DNA from: a bacterium
Lineage (GTDB): Bacteria > 4484-113 > JAFGCY01
Assembly (NCBI GenBank): GCA_020849855.1
Contig: JADZFO010000021.1
Coordinates: 1 to 64,000 of the forward strand
Direction: 5' to 3'
Length of the DNA: 64,000 nt
A program made the position numbers and the translations under genes. The notes below the pieces were generated by a model, which saw only the letters and a program-made list of their open reading frames with translations, made no database searches and had not been told where the DNA came from. Of the stretch, positions 36,321-44,838 are shown one piece after another. How positions within the stretch are numbered: the first letter of the stretch is position 1; each line of letters starts with the position of its first letter.

Positions 36321-36343
36321 AGCTTTGATTCAGGGAGTACTTC

Positions 36344-36715
36344 ATGATTGTTGATTCGATTGAAGAGTACTTGGCGCTCGAGCCGCAGAAATTCCGTGAC
36401 TGTCGCAGCATGACCCTTGAGTGGGACTCAGACACTGAGAAGGCTAGCAGTTCCCCTGTGAATTTGGCCATGGAGTATGTTTGCCTCGGCGGAACAAGTC
36501 GGTTGCTGCTGACTTTCCGAGGCGTTAGACAGCTCAAGATTCATAGCGCTGAAGTAAGCATAGTGAAATTCGGATTGTTGGACATAGAACCTGCTAGTGA
36601 CATGCAGTGGGAAGGGGTCAGCTACTACGTGGCAGAGGTTGAGGACGAGTTGTCCTTCTATTGCGAGAGTTTTTCTGCTGAATTGCGTCAAAGCCCTGCT
36701 CAAAGTCTTAGCTGA
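36344..36715 (+). CDS. small protein of unknown function, low-GC
   Basis: The 123-residue protein starts behind CAGGGAG. It has no signal peptide or membrane helix and reads as mostly beta strands: LLLTFRGVRQLKIHSAEVSIVKFGLLDIE, then GVSYYVAEVEDELSFYCESFSAEL. This layout is seen in stand-alone immunity-like proteins, but I cannot name a family. Its base composition is less GC-rich than that of the flanking genes, and it sits between repeats and a toxin-antitoxin remnant, which suggests transferred DNA. Confidence 0.55.
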   Translation: MIVDSIEEYLALEPQKFRDCRSMTLEWDSDTEKASSSPVNLAMEYVCLGGTSRLLLTFRGVRQLKIHSAEVSIVKFGLLDIEPASDMQWEGVSYYVAEVEDELSFYCESFSAELRQSPAQSLS

Positions 36716-36783
36716 CCGTCGCTTTCAAGTTATGCGGCCTATGAGCGAATGAGAATTCCTTTGCGCCCGGTTACACTCTGGGC

Positions 36784-36987
36784 ATGAAGTTCATGGTTGA
36801 AATCGATGCTCCTGAGGGCGGCTGGATCCACGTGTACTGTCCCTCCTTGCAGGGACAGACGCGCGAAGAAGCGCTGGAAAATATCCGCGAGGCGATCATG
36901 GCCTGGCCTGAGGCGGAAGAGATTGAAGGAGAGCAGATCGCAGCTCGCGATAAGCATGAGGTTTCCTTCGTGGAGGTCGCGGGATAG
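36784..36987 (+). CDS. hicB: HicB-type antitoxin
   Basis: The 67-residue protein matches the short form of HicB, a partial RNase H-like fold that binds and inhibits the mRNA interferase HicA: MKFMVEIDAPEGGWIHVYCPSLQGQTREEALENIREAI. It lacks a DNA-binding extension, as short HicB forms do. TACACT at 36772-36777 ends six bases before the ATG and no Shine-Dalgarno is visible. Its partner follows immediately but is only a fragment. Confidence 0.75.
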   Translation: MKFMVEIDAPEGGWIHVYCPSLQGQTREEALENIREAIMAWPEAEEIEGEQIAARDKHEVSFVEVAG

Positions 36988-37089
36988 GTGCCGCCCTTGC
37001 CGGTGGTGTCCGGCCTTGAGGCGACGAAGGCTTTCGGGCGCCGTGGCTACCGCTATCTTCACAACCGCAGCAGCCTGCGCCGCCACTGT
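36988..37089 (+). pseudogene. hicA: remnant of a hicA toxin gene
   Basis: A GTG directly after the hicB stop opens a frame beginning VPPLPVVSGLEATKAFGRRG, which matches the N-terminus of HicA toxins (typically LP-x-VSG-x-E-x-x-x-ALE-x-x-GF). The expected GSH catalytic motif is absent: the position reads NRSSLRRH. From 37090 the sequence is the 3' end of a convergent lipoprotein gene. The frame stays open to 37170 but is then antisense to that gene. I read this as a truncated, inactive toxin. Confidence 0.5.
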
Positions 37090-37632
37090 TTAATCCGACA
37101 GCCTGATAACCATCAGCGAGTAATCCCCCAATGCATCGCCGGCACTGCCCAGTATCTCCTTGTTCTTTGACTCATCCCTGAGCACTACGTTGTAGAGCTT
37201 GTCCGCCGCGCCGTACTCCGCCGACTCGCCGGCAGTCGCGTCGGCCTGCTGCATCACCTTGCGGGCCCTGGCCTCTGTCTCCTCCGCGCTGAGCTTGGGA
37301 CTGGTCTGCCGGACGATCTCCACGATCCTTGGGAACTTCGCATCCCCGTAGCCCTGCGGCAGCAGGATCGCGTCGAAGTGCGCCTTCACCGCAGCCCAGT
37401 CGGAGTCACAGTCAAAGCCGATAACCATCACGGCCTCTTCAGTCCGTCCGTCGACAATGTCATAGTCCGCGGCCTGCGCGCTGTCCAGGCTGGGCGTGTC
37501 CATGCGGCTGCGCTCGGTTGAGCCCGGCGGCAGGCTCAGGCCGGGCAGCATCAGATCGTCTGCTACACGCGCTTCGTGCTTGCAGCCGCAAACGACAAGC
37601 AGGGTCAGAAGAGCGACGCAAAGCGTTGGCAT
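37090..37632 (-). CDS. small LPPGS-type lipoprotein
   Basis: The protein has 180 residues from the ATG at 37632 (MPTLCVALLTLL) with lipobox VCGC; a GTG at 37656 would add eight residues. I prefer 37632 because TACAGT at 37639-37644 on this strand lies six bases away, which fits a leaderless start. The mature region begins LMLPGLSLPPGSTERS, like the lipoprotein at 7181-7675, and continues with VMVIGFDCDSDWAAVKAHFDAILLPQGYG. Function is unknown. It converges on the hicA remnant. Confidence 0.65.
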   Translation of the reverse strand: MPTLCVALLTLLVVCGCKHEARVADDLMLPGLSLPPGSTERSRMDTPSLDSAQAADYDIVDGRTEEAVMVIGFDCDSDWAAVKAHFDAILLPQGYGDAKFPRIVEIVRQTSPKLSAEETEARARKVMQQADATAGESAEYGAADKLYNVVLRDESKNKEILGSAGDALGDYSLMVIRLSD

Positions 37633-37687
37633 CCGGAGACTGTAACGCAGCCTCACGGCAATGTGTTGTCGGCCTGCGCAGTTTCCA

Positions 37688-40606
37688 TCAGATCCTTACT
37701 GCATAGATCAGAGCGTCTTCAACAGTGTCGATGTAAACCAGGGCCGGCAGGCCGCCGACATCCACCAGCTGGATGTCGGCAGGGCTGCCCCCGGCTACAG
37801 TCTCGATGCCCGCCCAGTCCGCGCTTTGCCCTCCATTCGCTGTGCTGGACATGACGAAGCGGACATCCGCGCTCAGCGGCCCCTGGTATGCGAAGGAAGG
37901 GTGGCCGCCGACTACTGCAAAGCTGCCCTGAGTGTCCATGGCGCTGAGGTCAAAGAGGTGCACAGGCGTGCCAGTCCAGCCGGTACCATCGGCGTTATCC
38001 GCCGCCTGGAAGTAGACCTTGCCTTCATTGACCGTGTCACGGACGATTATGGCCGGCAAACCGGAAACGATCTGCAGGCCCATGATGCTCCAATCGGCAT
38101 CCCCGGCACCGGCCGGTGCGGCATCTTCATTGATATCCCAGCCGTCCACATCGTCGATGCCATCGCCCAGGCTGTTGCTGCTGCGCGAGTAGGTCAGGGC
38201 CTCCTCGTCCGCCGGGCCGTTGTAATAGGTGTAGACCGCCGCCGGGCGGCCGTTGACCACAGTCAGGGCCCAGGGGTCGCGGGCATCTGAGCCAATGCCA
38301 TTGGGGACGATCACATCAATCACACCGCCCCAGTCGTTGTTGACTGTGCCGGTCTGCGAGTTGGCCCGCACATAGCTCACGGTGCCGCGGGTGTTGCTGC
38401 GGAAGTAGAGAGCCGGAGCGCCGTTGACCTGGGCCAGCGTCGGCTCGGCCGCATTGGTTTCGACCGGCATCTCCGCGCTCCAGTCGCCGGGGAGCAGGCC
38501 GCTGCCGCTGGCCCGGCGGTAGACCAGCTGCCCGCCGAGGCTGACGTACGCCATGGCCGGCGCGTTGAAGACAGCGGCCACGCTGAGCTGCGTTCCACTG
38601 GCCGCTGGCGCGGAGGCTACGCTCCAGTCAGAAGGCAGCGAGCCGGATGCGCTGGCCGAGCGGGCGAAGCGGATGCCCACGCCGGCTGCATAGTAGGCCG
38701 CCACCGGGACACTGCCCACCACTGCCAGACTGGCCCCGCTGGCACTGGCAGCGGAGGGCTGGTCGTCCAGGGTCAGCACCGACCAGCCATGCGCAGTCAA
38801 AGCCAGGCTGGCGGTATCGACTGCCCCGTTATCGTCAGTCACTTCGACGCTGGCGTTGTAGATTCCGGCCGCTGTATATGTATATGGGTCCGGCACAGCC
38901 TGACCCTCGGCGGTCTGTTCCTCGGTGCTGTTACTGAAAAGCCCGTCGCTGTCGAAATCCCAGCGATAGTTGGCGATGCTGCCGCCAGGGTCAGTGCTGC
39001 CGCTGGCGTCAAGCTGCACTAGCAGCGGTGCATCGCCGCTGCTTACATCCGCGCTCAGCGCAGCCAGTGGCGGCGAGTTAGTGACGCTGATCAGTTTGCT
39101 GTCAGAGGCTGTAGCCCCATCGTCGTCCGTCACGCGCAGCCTGATGCGATAGCTGCCGGGGTCGCTGAAAAGCACGTCCACGCCAGCCAGCCCATTTGCA
39201 TCCGCCTCAGCTCCGGTCTCGCCATAGATCGTGTCGTTATCGAAGTCCCACTCATAGTTCACGATGCTGCCGCCGGGGTCTGTGCTGCTGCTCCCGTCGA
39301 AGCTGACAAGCAGGGGCTTGAAGCCGCTGCTCTGGCTTGCCAGCAGGACCGCGCTGGGGGCGGAGTTGCCGACGTTGATGGTGACACTGTCCGTGTAAAC
39401 GATGGAGGACTGGGAGACAGCCTTGACTGTGGCCGTCACATCGCCTGTGACCGTATATGTGTACTGGGCGAAGTTCTGGTCCGCGGCAAGCTGCTCAGGG
39501 CCGGCCTCGCCGAAAGTTCCATCGCCGTCGAGGTCCCATTCATATGCTGCGATGCCTTCGGTGATGGTTGAGGTATCAGCGTTGAAGTTCACTTCCAGGG
39601 GCTTGACACCCAGTTGCGGACTGGCGCTCAGCACCACCTCCGGCACGGCCAGCACGGTGATAAGCGCCGACGCGCTGGCGCTGGCCAGGCGGTCGTCGCT
39701 GACCCTCACCGCGGCATTGAATTCGCCGACAGTGCTGTAGCCCACATTTGCCAGCGGGCTGCCAGCCGCGGACTGCTCGTCCCCCGGCTCGCCCCACAGG
39801 CCGTCGCCATCAAAGTCCCATTCGTAATTACTGATAGTCCCGTCAGGATCGCTGCTGGCGCTGGCGTCAAAGCTGACGCTGGCGCCGGCAATCAGAGTGG
39901 CGGGCTCCGCCGTCAGGCTGGCCAGGGGCAGCTCGGTGACAAAGAACTCCAGCCGCTGCAGTGGCGCCTGGCTGCTTCCCAGCAGCAGGACCGCCACGGC
40001 CTGATCGTCCTGGGCATTGGTATAGGGGCCCAGATCCGCAATGCTGAGCGGGGCTCCGCCCGGGTCGTGGAACCAGGACCAGCGGTTGCTGTCCCAGTTG
40101 CTCAGGCCAATGTAAAGCTGTGCCGGGTCAGGCGCAGCACCCCAGCTCAGGCTCAGCGCGGTGGCCGCACCGGCGGCCTGAGGCAGATTGAAGGGATAGA
40201 GCGCATAGGCCGCTCCGCTGAGCCCGGCCTGCCCGCCGCCGGCCGGCGCGAATACAGCTTCATCCGCACTGGCGCTGACCAGGCTGCTGTGCTGCAGCGC
40301 GCTGAAGTCGCTGCCCCGGCGCCAGGCGTCCGGATAGTTGAAGCTGCTTTTGCGCAGTGCGGCCAGTTCCCCGGCGATGGCTGCCGGCGCAGGCAGGACC
40401 TTGCCCGGCAGCCCTGGCTGCGCGGCGGTTTCGCTGCTGCCAGCAGGATCTATCGCGCTGCGGGAGTCCAGAATGATCGGTCCACGAGATCCGGGCTGTA
40501 CTGCGCTGCCCGGGGCCGCACAGGAAGCGCAGGCCAGCAATGCTGCGAGGGCCAGATATGTGACAGTGCTGCGTCCTCTTGATTTCCTCTGAATGTCAGA
40601 TTGCAT
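37688..40606 (-). CDS. large lipoprotein with four PKD domains, PKD family member 6
   Basis: The 972-residue protein starts at 40606 behind GGAGGGCGGAG and has a lipoprotein signal ending CASC. The N-terminal hallmark of the family is present (YPFNLPQ... and YIGLSNWDSNRWSWF). Four PKD domains follow in series, each with a Y-x-WDxDxDG-type loop and spaced about 95 residues, then a repeat region whose units read like ASGASLAVVGSVPVAAYY and VNGRPAAVYTYYNG. This C-terminal half differs from the plus-strand members but resembles the next gene. It should be surface or periplasmic; ligand unknown. Confidence 0.75.
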   Translation of the reverse strand: MQSDIQRKSRGRSTVTYLALAALLACASCAAPGSAVQPGSRGPIILDSRSAIDPAGSSETAAQPGLPGKVLPAPAAIAGELAALRKSSFNYPDAWRRGSDFSALQHSSLVSASADEAVFAPAGGGQAGLSGAAYALYPFNLPQAAGAATALSLSWGAAPDPAQLYIGLSNWDSNRWSWFHDPGGAPLSIADLGPYTNAQDDQAVAVLLLGSSQAPLQRLEFFVTELPLASLTAEPATLIAGASVSFDASASSDPDGTISNYEWDFDGDGLWGEPGDEQSAAGSPLANVGYSTVGEFNAAVRVSDDRLASASASALITVLAVPEVVLSASPQLGVKPLEVNFNADTSTITEGIAAYEWDLDGDGTFGEAGPEQLAADQNFAQYTYTVTGDVTATVKAVSQSSIVYTDSVTINVGNSAPSAVLLASQSSGFKPLLVSFDGSSSTDPGGSIVNYEWDFDNDTIYGETGAEADANGLAGVDVLFSDPGSYRIRLRVTDDDGATASDSKLISVTNSPPLAALSADVSSGDAPLLVQLDASGSTDPGGSIANYRWDFDSDGLFSNSTEEQTAEGQAVPDPYTYTAAGIYNASVEVTDDNGAVDTASLALTAHGWSVLTLDDQPSAASASGASLAVVGSVPVAAYYAAGVGIRFARSASASGSLPSDWSVASAPAASGTQLSVAAVFNAPAMAYVSLGGQLVYRRASGSGLLPGDWSAEMPVETNAAEPTLAQVNGAPALYFRSNTRGTVSYVRANSQTGTVNNDWGGVIDVIVPNGIGSDARDPWALTVVNGRPAAVYTYYNGPADEEALTYSRSSNSLGDGIDDVDGWDINEDAAPAGAGDADWSIMGLQIVSGLPAIIVRDTVNEGKVYFQAADNADGTGWTGTPVHLFDLSAMDTQGSFAVVGGHPSFAYQGPLSADVRFVMSSTANGGQSADWAGIETVAGGSPADIQLVDVGGLPALVYIDTVEDALIYAVRI

Positions 40607-41144
40607 CTCCGCCCTCCCCGCCGTGCACTTGCCAGAAGCGGCAAGGCCAACAGGCGTGCTTCTAATACCGACTGTATTTGTCCAATTTGCTGAAACAGCG
40701 GGAGTCAGGACAAAAGAGACCGCTTCTCAGGCGGGCCTCTGCGTGTAGGTCGGTAGTGCTGAGAGCAGCCGCCAAAGCGTCTCTCTAGAGTTTCACTGCA
40801 TTCCATCGGAGCTGCCATACCAGTCCCAGCGTTGGCAGTCCCAGTTCGAGATGCGCTGCAAGAGTACTGCAGCAAAAGCCGGCTGTATTCCCATTCAGAT
40901 GCAGGGTCTCCAGGCCAAATACGTTTGACAGGCTGAAGGTATAAACCGAAAAGGCACAGCTGCCCGGTGACGCGCTGCCAATACCCGCTCTGCGGGGCTG
41001 AATTTCAGCATGGCTAAGCTCGCTCGCACCGCTCAGTGGATCAAGGCAATGGGCAAACTCGACACCTGCGACGAGACATGTATTGCAGCTTCACCTGTTG
41101 CTTTGCCCCCTTGTAAGACTAGCCCTGGTGCGAATACCTGCCCG
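40607..41144. other. 538-base intergenic region
   Basis: I find no supportable gene here. It lies between two same-strand PKD lipoprotein genes. An imperfect hairpin on the minus strand at 40712-40740 (AGAGGCCCGC / GCGGTCTCT then TTT) could terminate transcription from the upstream gene at 41145-43301, although it is about 400 bases past the stop. The stretch is less GC-rich than the flanking genes. Confidence 0.4.
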
Positions 41145-43301
41145 TCAGCCGCCCCTGGCGAAGAAGACCAGCCGCACACCGCGCAGCCCCACACGATAGG
41201 CGGCGCAGTAGAAACCGCCCAGGTCAACAAAGCGGCTTTCAAACACCGTCTGGTCGTCCAGCAGTGGGCCAAGGGGGCCACAGACTGGGCCGCTTGACTG
41301 CCAGTCCGCCTCAGCTGCCCCGTCCGGGCTCGCACTGATGTACTGGTAAATCCCGGTCGCAAACTCCCCCTGGTCCAGGACAACCTGCCCGTGAGGTAGC
41401 TGTATTCCGTTTTCGTGCGGCAGGATGGCCAGTCCACCGGCGGGCTCAATCGACTGGAAGCGTATATGCTGGCCATTGCTCCAGTCCGCTTGAGAGATGC
41501 CGGTTGTCGATGCAGCCCGCCTGAAGTCAAGCGCATAGCCACCGCTTATGGTGTCCCAGTCAAAGTAGCAAATTGCAGGGTGGCCATCGACCACCACCAG
41601 ATTGCCGAGTATGCTGCGCTGGTCAGGATAGCTGAGCTCAGGCGTGACATTAACGGCTTTCGTACCACTGTGCCAGTCGGCATAGTCATGGCCGTCGGCG
41701 TCCGCGCTGCGCAGGTACTGGGCCCGGTATGCCCCTAAGTTGTCTATTCCATGGTGGTAGCCATAAAGGACCGCCGGAGAGCCTGCAACTTCTGCAAGCA
41801 TCGGCCGTATGCCTGTTTCATCGGCCCATACAGACAGGCCGTCCTGTGGCTGGTCCAGCAATACCGGATCACTCCACTCTTCAACAGAAGCGCCGAGCGG
41901 CGTGGTGGCCGCGGTGTAATAGAGACAGTATCCAAGGTTTACGTTATGAAACTGAAAAGCCATTGCCGGACAACCGTTGATCAGGGCCACTGACCAGCAC
42001 GGCAGTTTGCTGCTGTCAGGGTGGTTCTTGCAAAGGTGGATGTATATGCTGTCCGGATCTGTCCATACTCCGGGCTTGCTGCCGTCACCCTCAGCCGCAA
42101 CCATGTACCAGAAATACTCAAGATCATCGAAGCTTGAACCCTGGGTGGCGCAGAACACGGCTGGGCGGCCTTCGATCTCCAGCAGCCGCACTATCGCGCC
42201 GCTTGTGGGGAAAGGTCGAATCGGACTGAACACCCAGTCATCGCCATGGCCCCCGCTGCCAAGCATTGCCGAAGCATAGACAATGTTGCCAACATACTGG
42301 TGCAGAGTCATTGCCAGATGTCCGTCGATCCTGTTGATATCAATACTGGATACTTCCACGTCAAAATCAAAGTCAACAGAAATCGTCTGCTGCACCTTAA
42401 CCTGGACATAGCGTACAGCCTTTGCACCGTCGGTCTTGACCAGTCGCACGCCGACCGCATGATCACCTTCTTCCTCAAAGGTGATCTCTGCCTTTGTCAT
42501 GCCCTGAGCCGCCAGCTCTTCAGATGAGGAATTGAAGGATCCATCTCCATCAAGGTCCCACTCATATCCGGCCACATCCTTTTGCAGGTTTCCGCCTGGG
42601 CCTGCCTCCAGGTTCACCGGCAGGCCGGGGATAGTCGGGCTAACATGCGCCGCCAGGTCCGGCATTGCCGCAATGCTCTGCGTAAACTGGATCAGATTCA
42701 GCTGTGCGGGTTCATCGCCAAGTAACAGAACCACCAGCTGCAGCCGGTCCTGGGCGTCCGTGTAGGGCGCGAGGCTCTCGAAGAGCCAGAACATCTCCGA
42801 ACTGGCAGGGCGCCAGTCCCAGCGGCCGCTGCTCCAGTTAGACAATCCGATAAACACAACGCCTGCAGCCGGCATGTCCTGCCACAGCAGATATAGATAC
42901 GACTCTTTGTCTGCGTCCGGCAGCGTAAGCTGATAGCTCGCAAAGGCAGCTGTCTCAAGGACCTTTCCGCTGACCGGGTTAAACTGCGCCCCCAGTGCAT
43001 CTGCAGTGACCCGCTGAGTTGGCAGTACTGGATTAAAGCCCGCGCCAGGAACCGCGCCCTGCTCCACGCTGAAGCCGGCTTCGCGCGGGAGGGCCAGGGG
43101 GGCGGGTAAGACCATGCCTGCTGGCTCGGGGCCTGACCGGGAATGCCACACGCTCATAGCCGGGTGGGCCGGCAATTCCATGCGCTGCCGGCCGGCAGTG
43201 CCGCAGCCGGGACCGAGGAGCAGTGCAAGGAAGATCAAGAGTGTGCCATTCAGCACATTGATCGGGCTGGCGCACCTACATCTAATCTTCGTGTTAGTCA
43301 T
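41145..43301 (-). CDS. PKD lipoprotein, family member 7
   Basis: The true start is ATG at 43301 (MTNTKIRCRC), giving 718 residues and a lipobox of LLGPGC; a long in-frame extension upstream is antisense to tldD and lacks coding character. The family hallmark reads YQLTLPDADKESYLYLLW and FIGLSNWSSGRWDWR. One PKD-like domain follows (YEWDLDGDGSFNSS), then repeats like those in member 6 (IDGHLAMTLHQYVGNIVYAS, IEGRPAVFCAT, VDGHPAICYFDWD). TACAAT at 43312-43317 on this strand lies ten bases before the start. Confidence 0.72.
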   Translation of the reverse strand: MTNTKIRCRCASPINVLNGTLLIFLALLLGPGCGTAGRQRMELPAHPAMSVWHSRSGPEPAGMVLPAPLALPREAGFSVEQGAVPGAGFNPVLPTQRVTADALGAQFNPVSGKVLETAAFASYQLTLPDADKESYLYLLWQDMPAAGVVFIGLSNWSSGRWDWRPASSEMFWLFESLAPYTDAQDRLQLVVLLLGDEPAQLNLIQFTQSIAAMPDLAAHVSPTIPGLPVNLEAGPGGNLQKDVAGYEWDLDGDGSFNSSSEELAAQGMTKAEITFEEEGDHAVGVRLVKTDGAKAVRYVQVKVQQTISVDFDFDVEVSSIDINRIDGHLAMTLHQYVGNIVYASAMLGSGGHGDDWVFSPIRPFPTSGAIVRLLEIEGRPAVFCATQGSSFDDLEYFWYMVAAEGDGSKPGVWTDPDSIYIHLCKNHPDSSKLPCWSVALINGCPAMAFQFHNVNLGYCLYYTAATTPLGASVEEWSDPVLLDQPQDGLSVWADETGIRPMLAEVAGSPAVLYGYHHGIDNLGAYRAQYLRSADADGHDYADWHSGTKAVNVTPELSYPDQRSILGNLVVVDGHPAICYFDWDTISGGYALDFRRAASTTGISQADWSNGQHIRFQSIEPAGGLAILPHENGIQLPHGQVVLDQGEFATGIYQYISASPDGAAEADWQSSGPVCGPLGPLLDDQTVFESRFVDLGGFYCAAYRVGLRGVRLVFFARGG

Positions 43302-43386
43302 CTTCAAGAGGATTGTACCGGCTCGACTGTTGGCGCGCCTCCGCCCCGGCGTCATGTAAGCTAGTTCCGGAGGAAGAGTCCCGCAG

Positions 43387-44838
43387 ATGCAAGAGATCCT
43401 CGACGCAGCAATGAACGTCGCCAACAAGCGCAAGGCGCAGTACGCGGATATCCGCCTGCTGACCCGCACGACCCAGAGCCTGACCGTCCGCGACGGCCGG
43501 GTTGAGACCATCAACTCCGGCAGCGACGCCGGAATCGGCGTGCGCGTGATCCACAAGGGCCGCTGGGGCTTTGCCGCCAGCCGCGATATCTCGGCCGCCG
43601 AGGCCGCGAACGTCTGCGAGCAGGCCCTGCGCATCGCCGAGGCTTCGGCCAGCGGACCAGGCACGCCCGTCGTGCTTGACGACACCGCGCCGCAGAAGGG
43701 TGAGTACGCCACGCCCATGCAGCGCGATCCCTTCGAGGTCAGCCTGGAGGAGAAGCTCGGCCGGCTCTTTGAGGCCGACAGCGCGATGGCCGGCCAGGCC
43801 GGACTGTCCCATCGCGGCGCATTCTTCGACATCTGGCGCGAGGACCAGCACTTCGCCTCCAGCGAGGGTGCGCGCATCCATCAGGTCATCACCGAGTGCG
43901 GCGGCGGCATCCTGGCCACCGCCCTGCGCGAGGGCGACAAGCAGGTGCGCTGCTATCCCAACTCCTTCCGTGGCCAGTTCCATACCGCGGGCTACGAAGC
44001 CTTTCTGGACTATGACATCGTGGGCGAAGGGCCGCGGGTGGCCGAAGAGGCCGTACGCCTGCTGGACAGCCCGCCGGTGCCCAGCGGGGAATGCAGCCTG
44101 ATTCTGGACGGCCCGCAGTTGGCGCTGCAGATCCATGAGTCCATCGGCCATCCTCTCGAGCTGGACCGCGTGCTGGGTTTCGAGGCCGCCTTCGCCGGCA
44201 TGAGCTTTGTGAAACCTGAGGACATCGGCTCGCTGCGCTATGGCTCGGAGCTGCTGAACATCACTGTTGACCCGACCCTGCCCGGCGGCCTCGGCTCCTA
44301 TGCCTATGACGATGACGGCGTGCCGACCCGTCGCGACCCGGTGATCGTCAATGGCGTGCTGCAGGGCTTCCTGACCAGCCGTGAAACCGCACCGGTGATC
44401 GGCGCGCAGAGCAATGCCTGCAACCGCGCTGACGGCTTTGGCCGTCTGCCCCTGGTGCGCATGCCAAACGTGAACCTCGAGCCCGGCCCGGATGGCGTCG
44501 GCCTTGAAGAGCTGATCTCCGGCGTGAAGGACGGTTTTCTGTTCTCCAACAACCGTTCCTGGAGCATAGACGACAAGCGCGTCAACTTCCAGTTCGGCTG
44601 CGAAGCGGCCTATGAGATCAAGGATGGCAGGCTGACCGGGCGTCTGTTCAAGAATCCGACCTATACCGGCATCACCACCGAGTTCTGGGCCGGACTTTCG
44701 GGCGTCTGCGGTCCGCAGCTCTGGCGCATCTGGGGCACTCCCAACTGCGGCAAGGGCCAGCCCTCGCAAACGGCGCATGTGGCCCACGGCTGCAGCCCCA
44801 GCCGCTTTGAGAATGTGCGGGTGGGAGTACGAGCTTGA
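43387..44838 (+). CDS. tldD: TldD/PmbA-family metallopeptidase
   Basis: TldD with TldE forms a zinc metalloprotease complex that cleaves unstructured peptides, for example in maturation of peptide natural products. The 483-residue protein has the family's HESIGH zinc motif at residues 250-255 and the C-terminal TPNCGKGQPSQTAHVAHGCSP block typical of TldD. It starts behind GGAGGAAGAG. No tldE/pmbA partner is in the window. Its stop overlaps a TTG start of the next gene, so an operon with two exported proteins is likely. Confidence 0.9.
   Translation: MQEILDAAMNVANKRKAQYADIRLLTRTTQSLTVRDGRVETINSGSDAGIGVRVIHKGRWGFAASRDISAAEAANVCEQALRIAEASASGPGTPVVLDDTAPQKGEYATPMQRDPFEVSLEEKLGRLFEADSAMAGQAGLSHRGAFFDIWREDQHFASSEGARIHQVITECGGGILATALREGDKQVRCYPNSFRGQFHTAGYEAFLDYDIVGEGPRVAEEAVRLLDSPPVPSGECSLILDGPQLALQIHESIGHPLELDRVLGFEAAFAGMSFVKPEDIGSLRYGSELLNITVDPTLPGGLGSYAYDDDGVPTRRDPVIVNGVLQGFLTSRETAPVIGAQSNACNRADGFGRLPLVRMPNVNLEPGPDGVGLEELISGVKDGFLFSNNRSWSIDDKRVNFQFGCEAAYEIKDGRLTGRLFKNPTYTGITTEFWAGLSGVCGPQLWRIWGTPNCGKGQPSQTAHVAHGCSPSRFENVRVGVRA

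Noticed and set aside
43302-43877. N-terminal extension of PKD family member 7 antisense to tldD
   Set aside because: The lipoprotein signal begins at 43301 and the extension lacks coding character.
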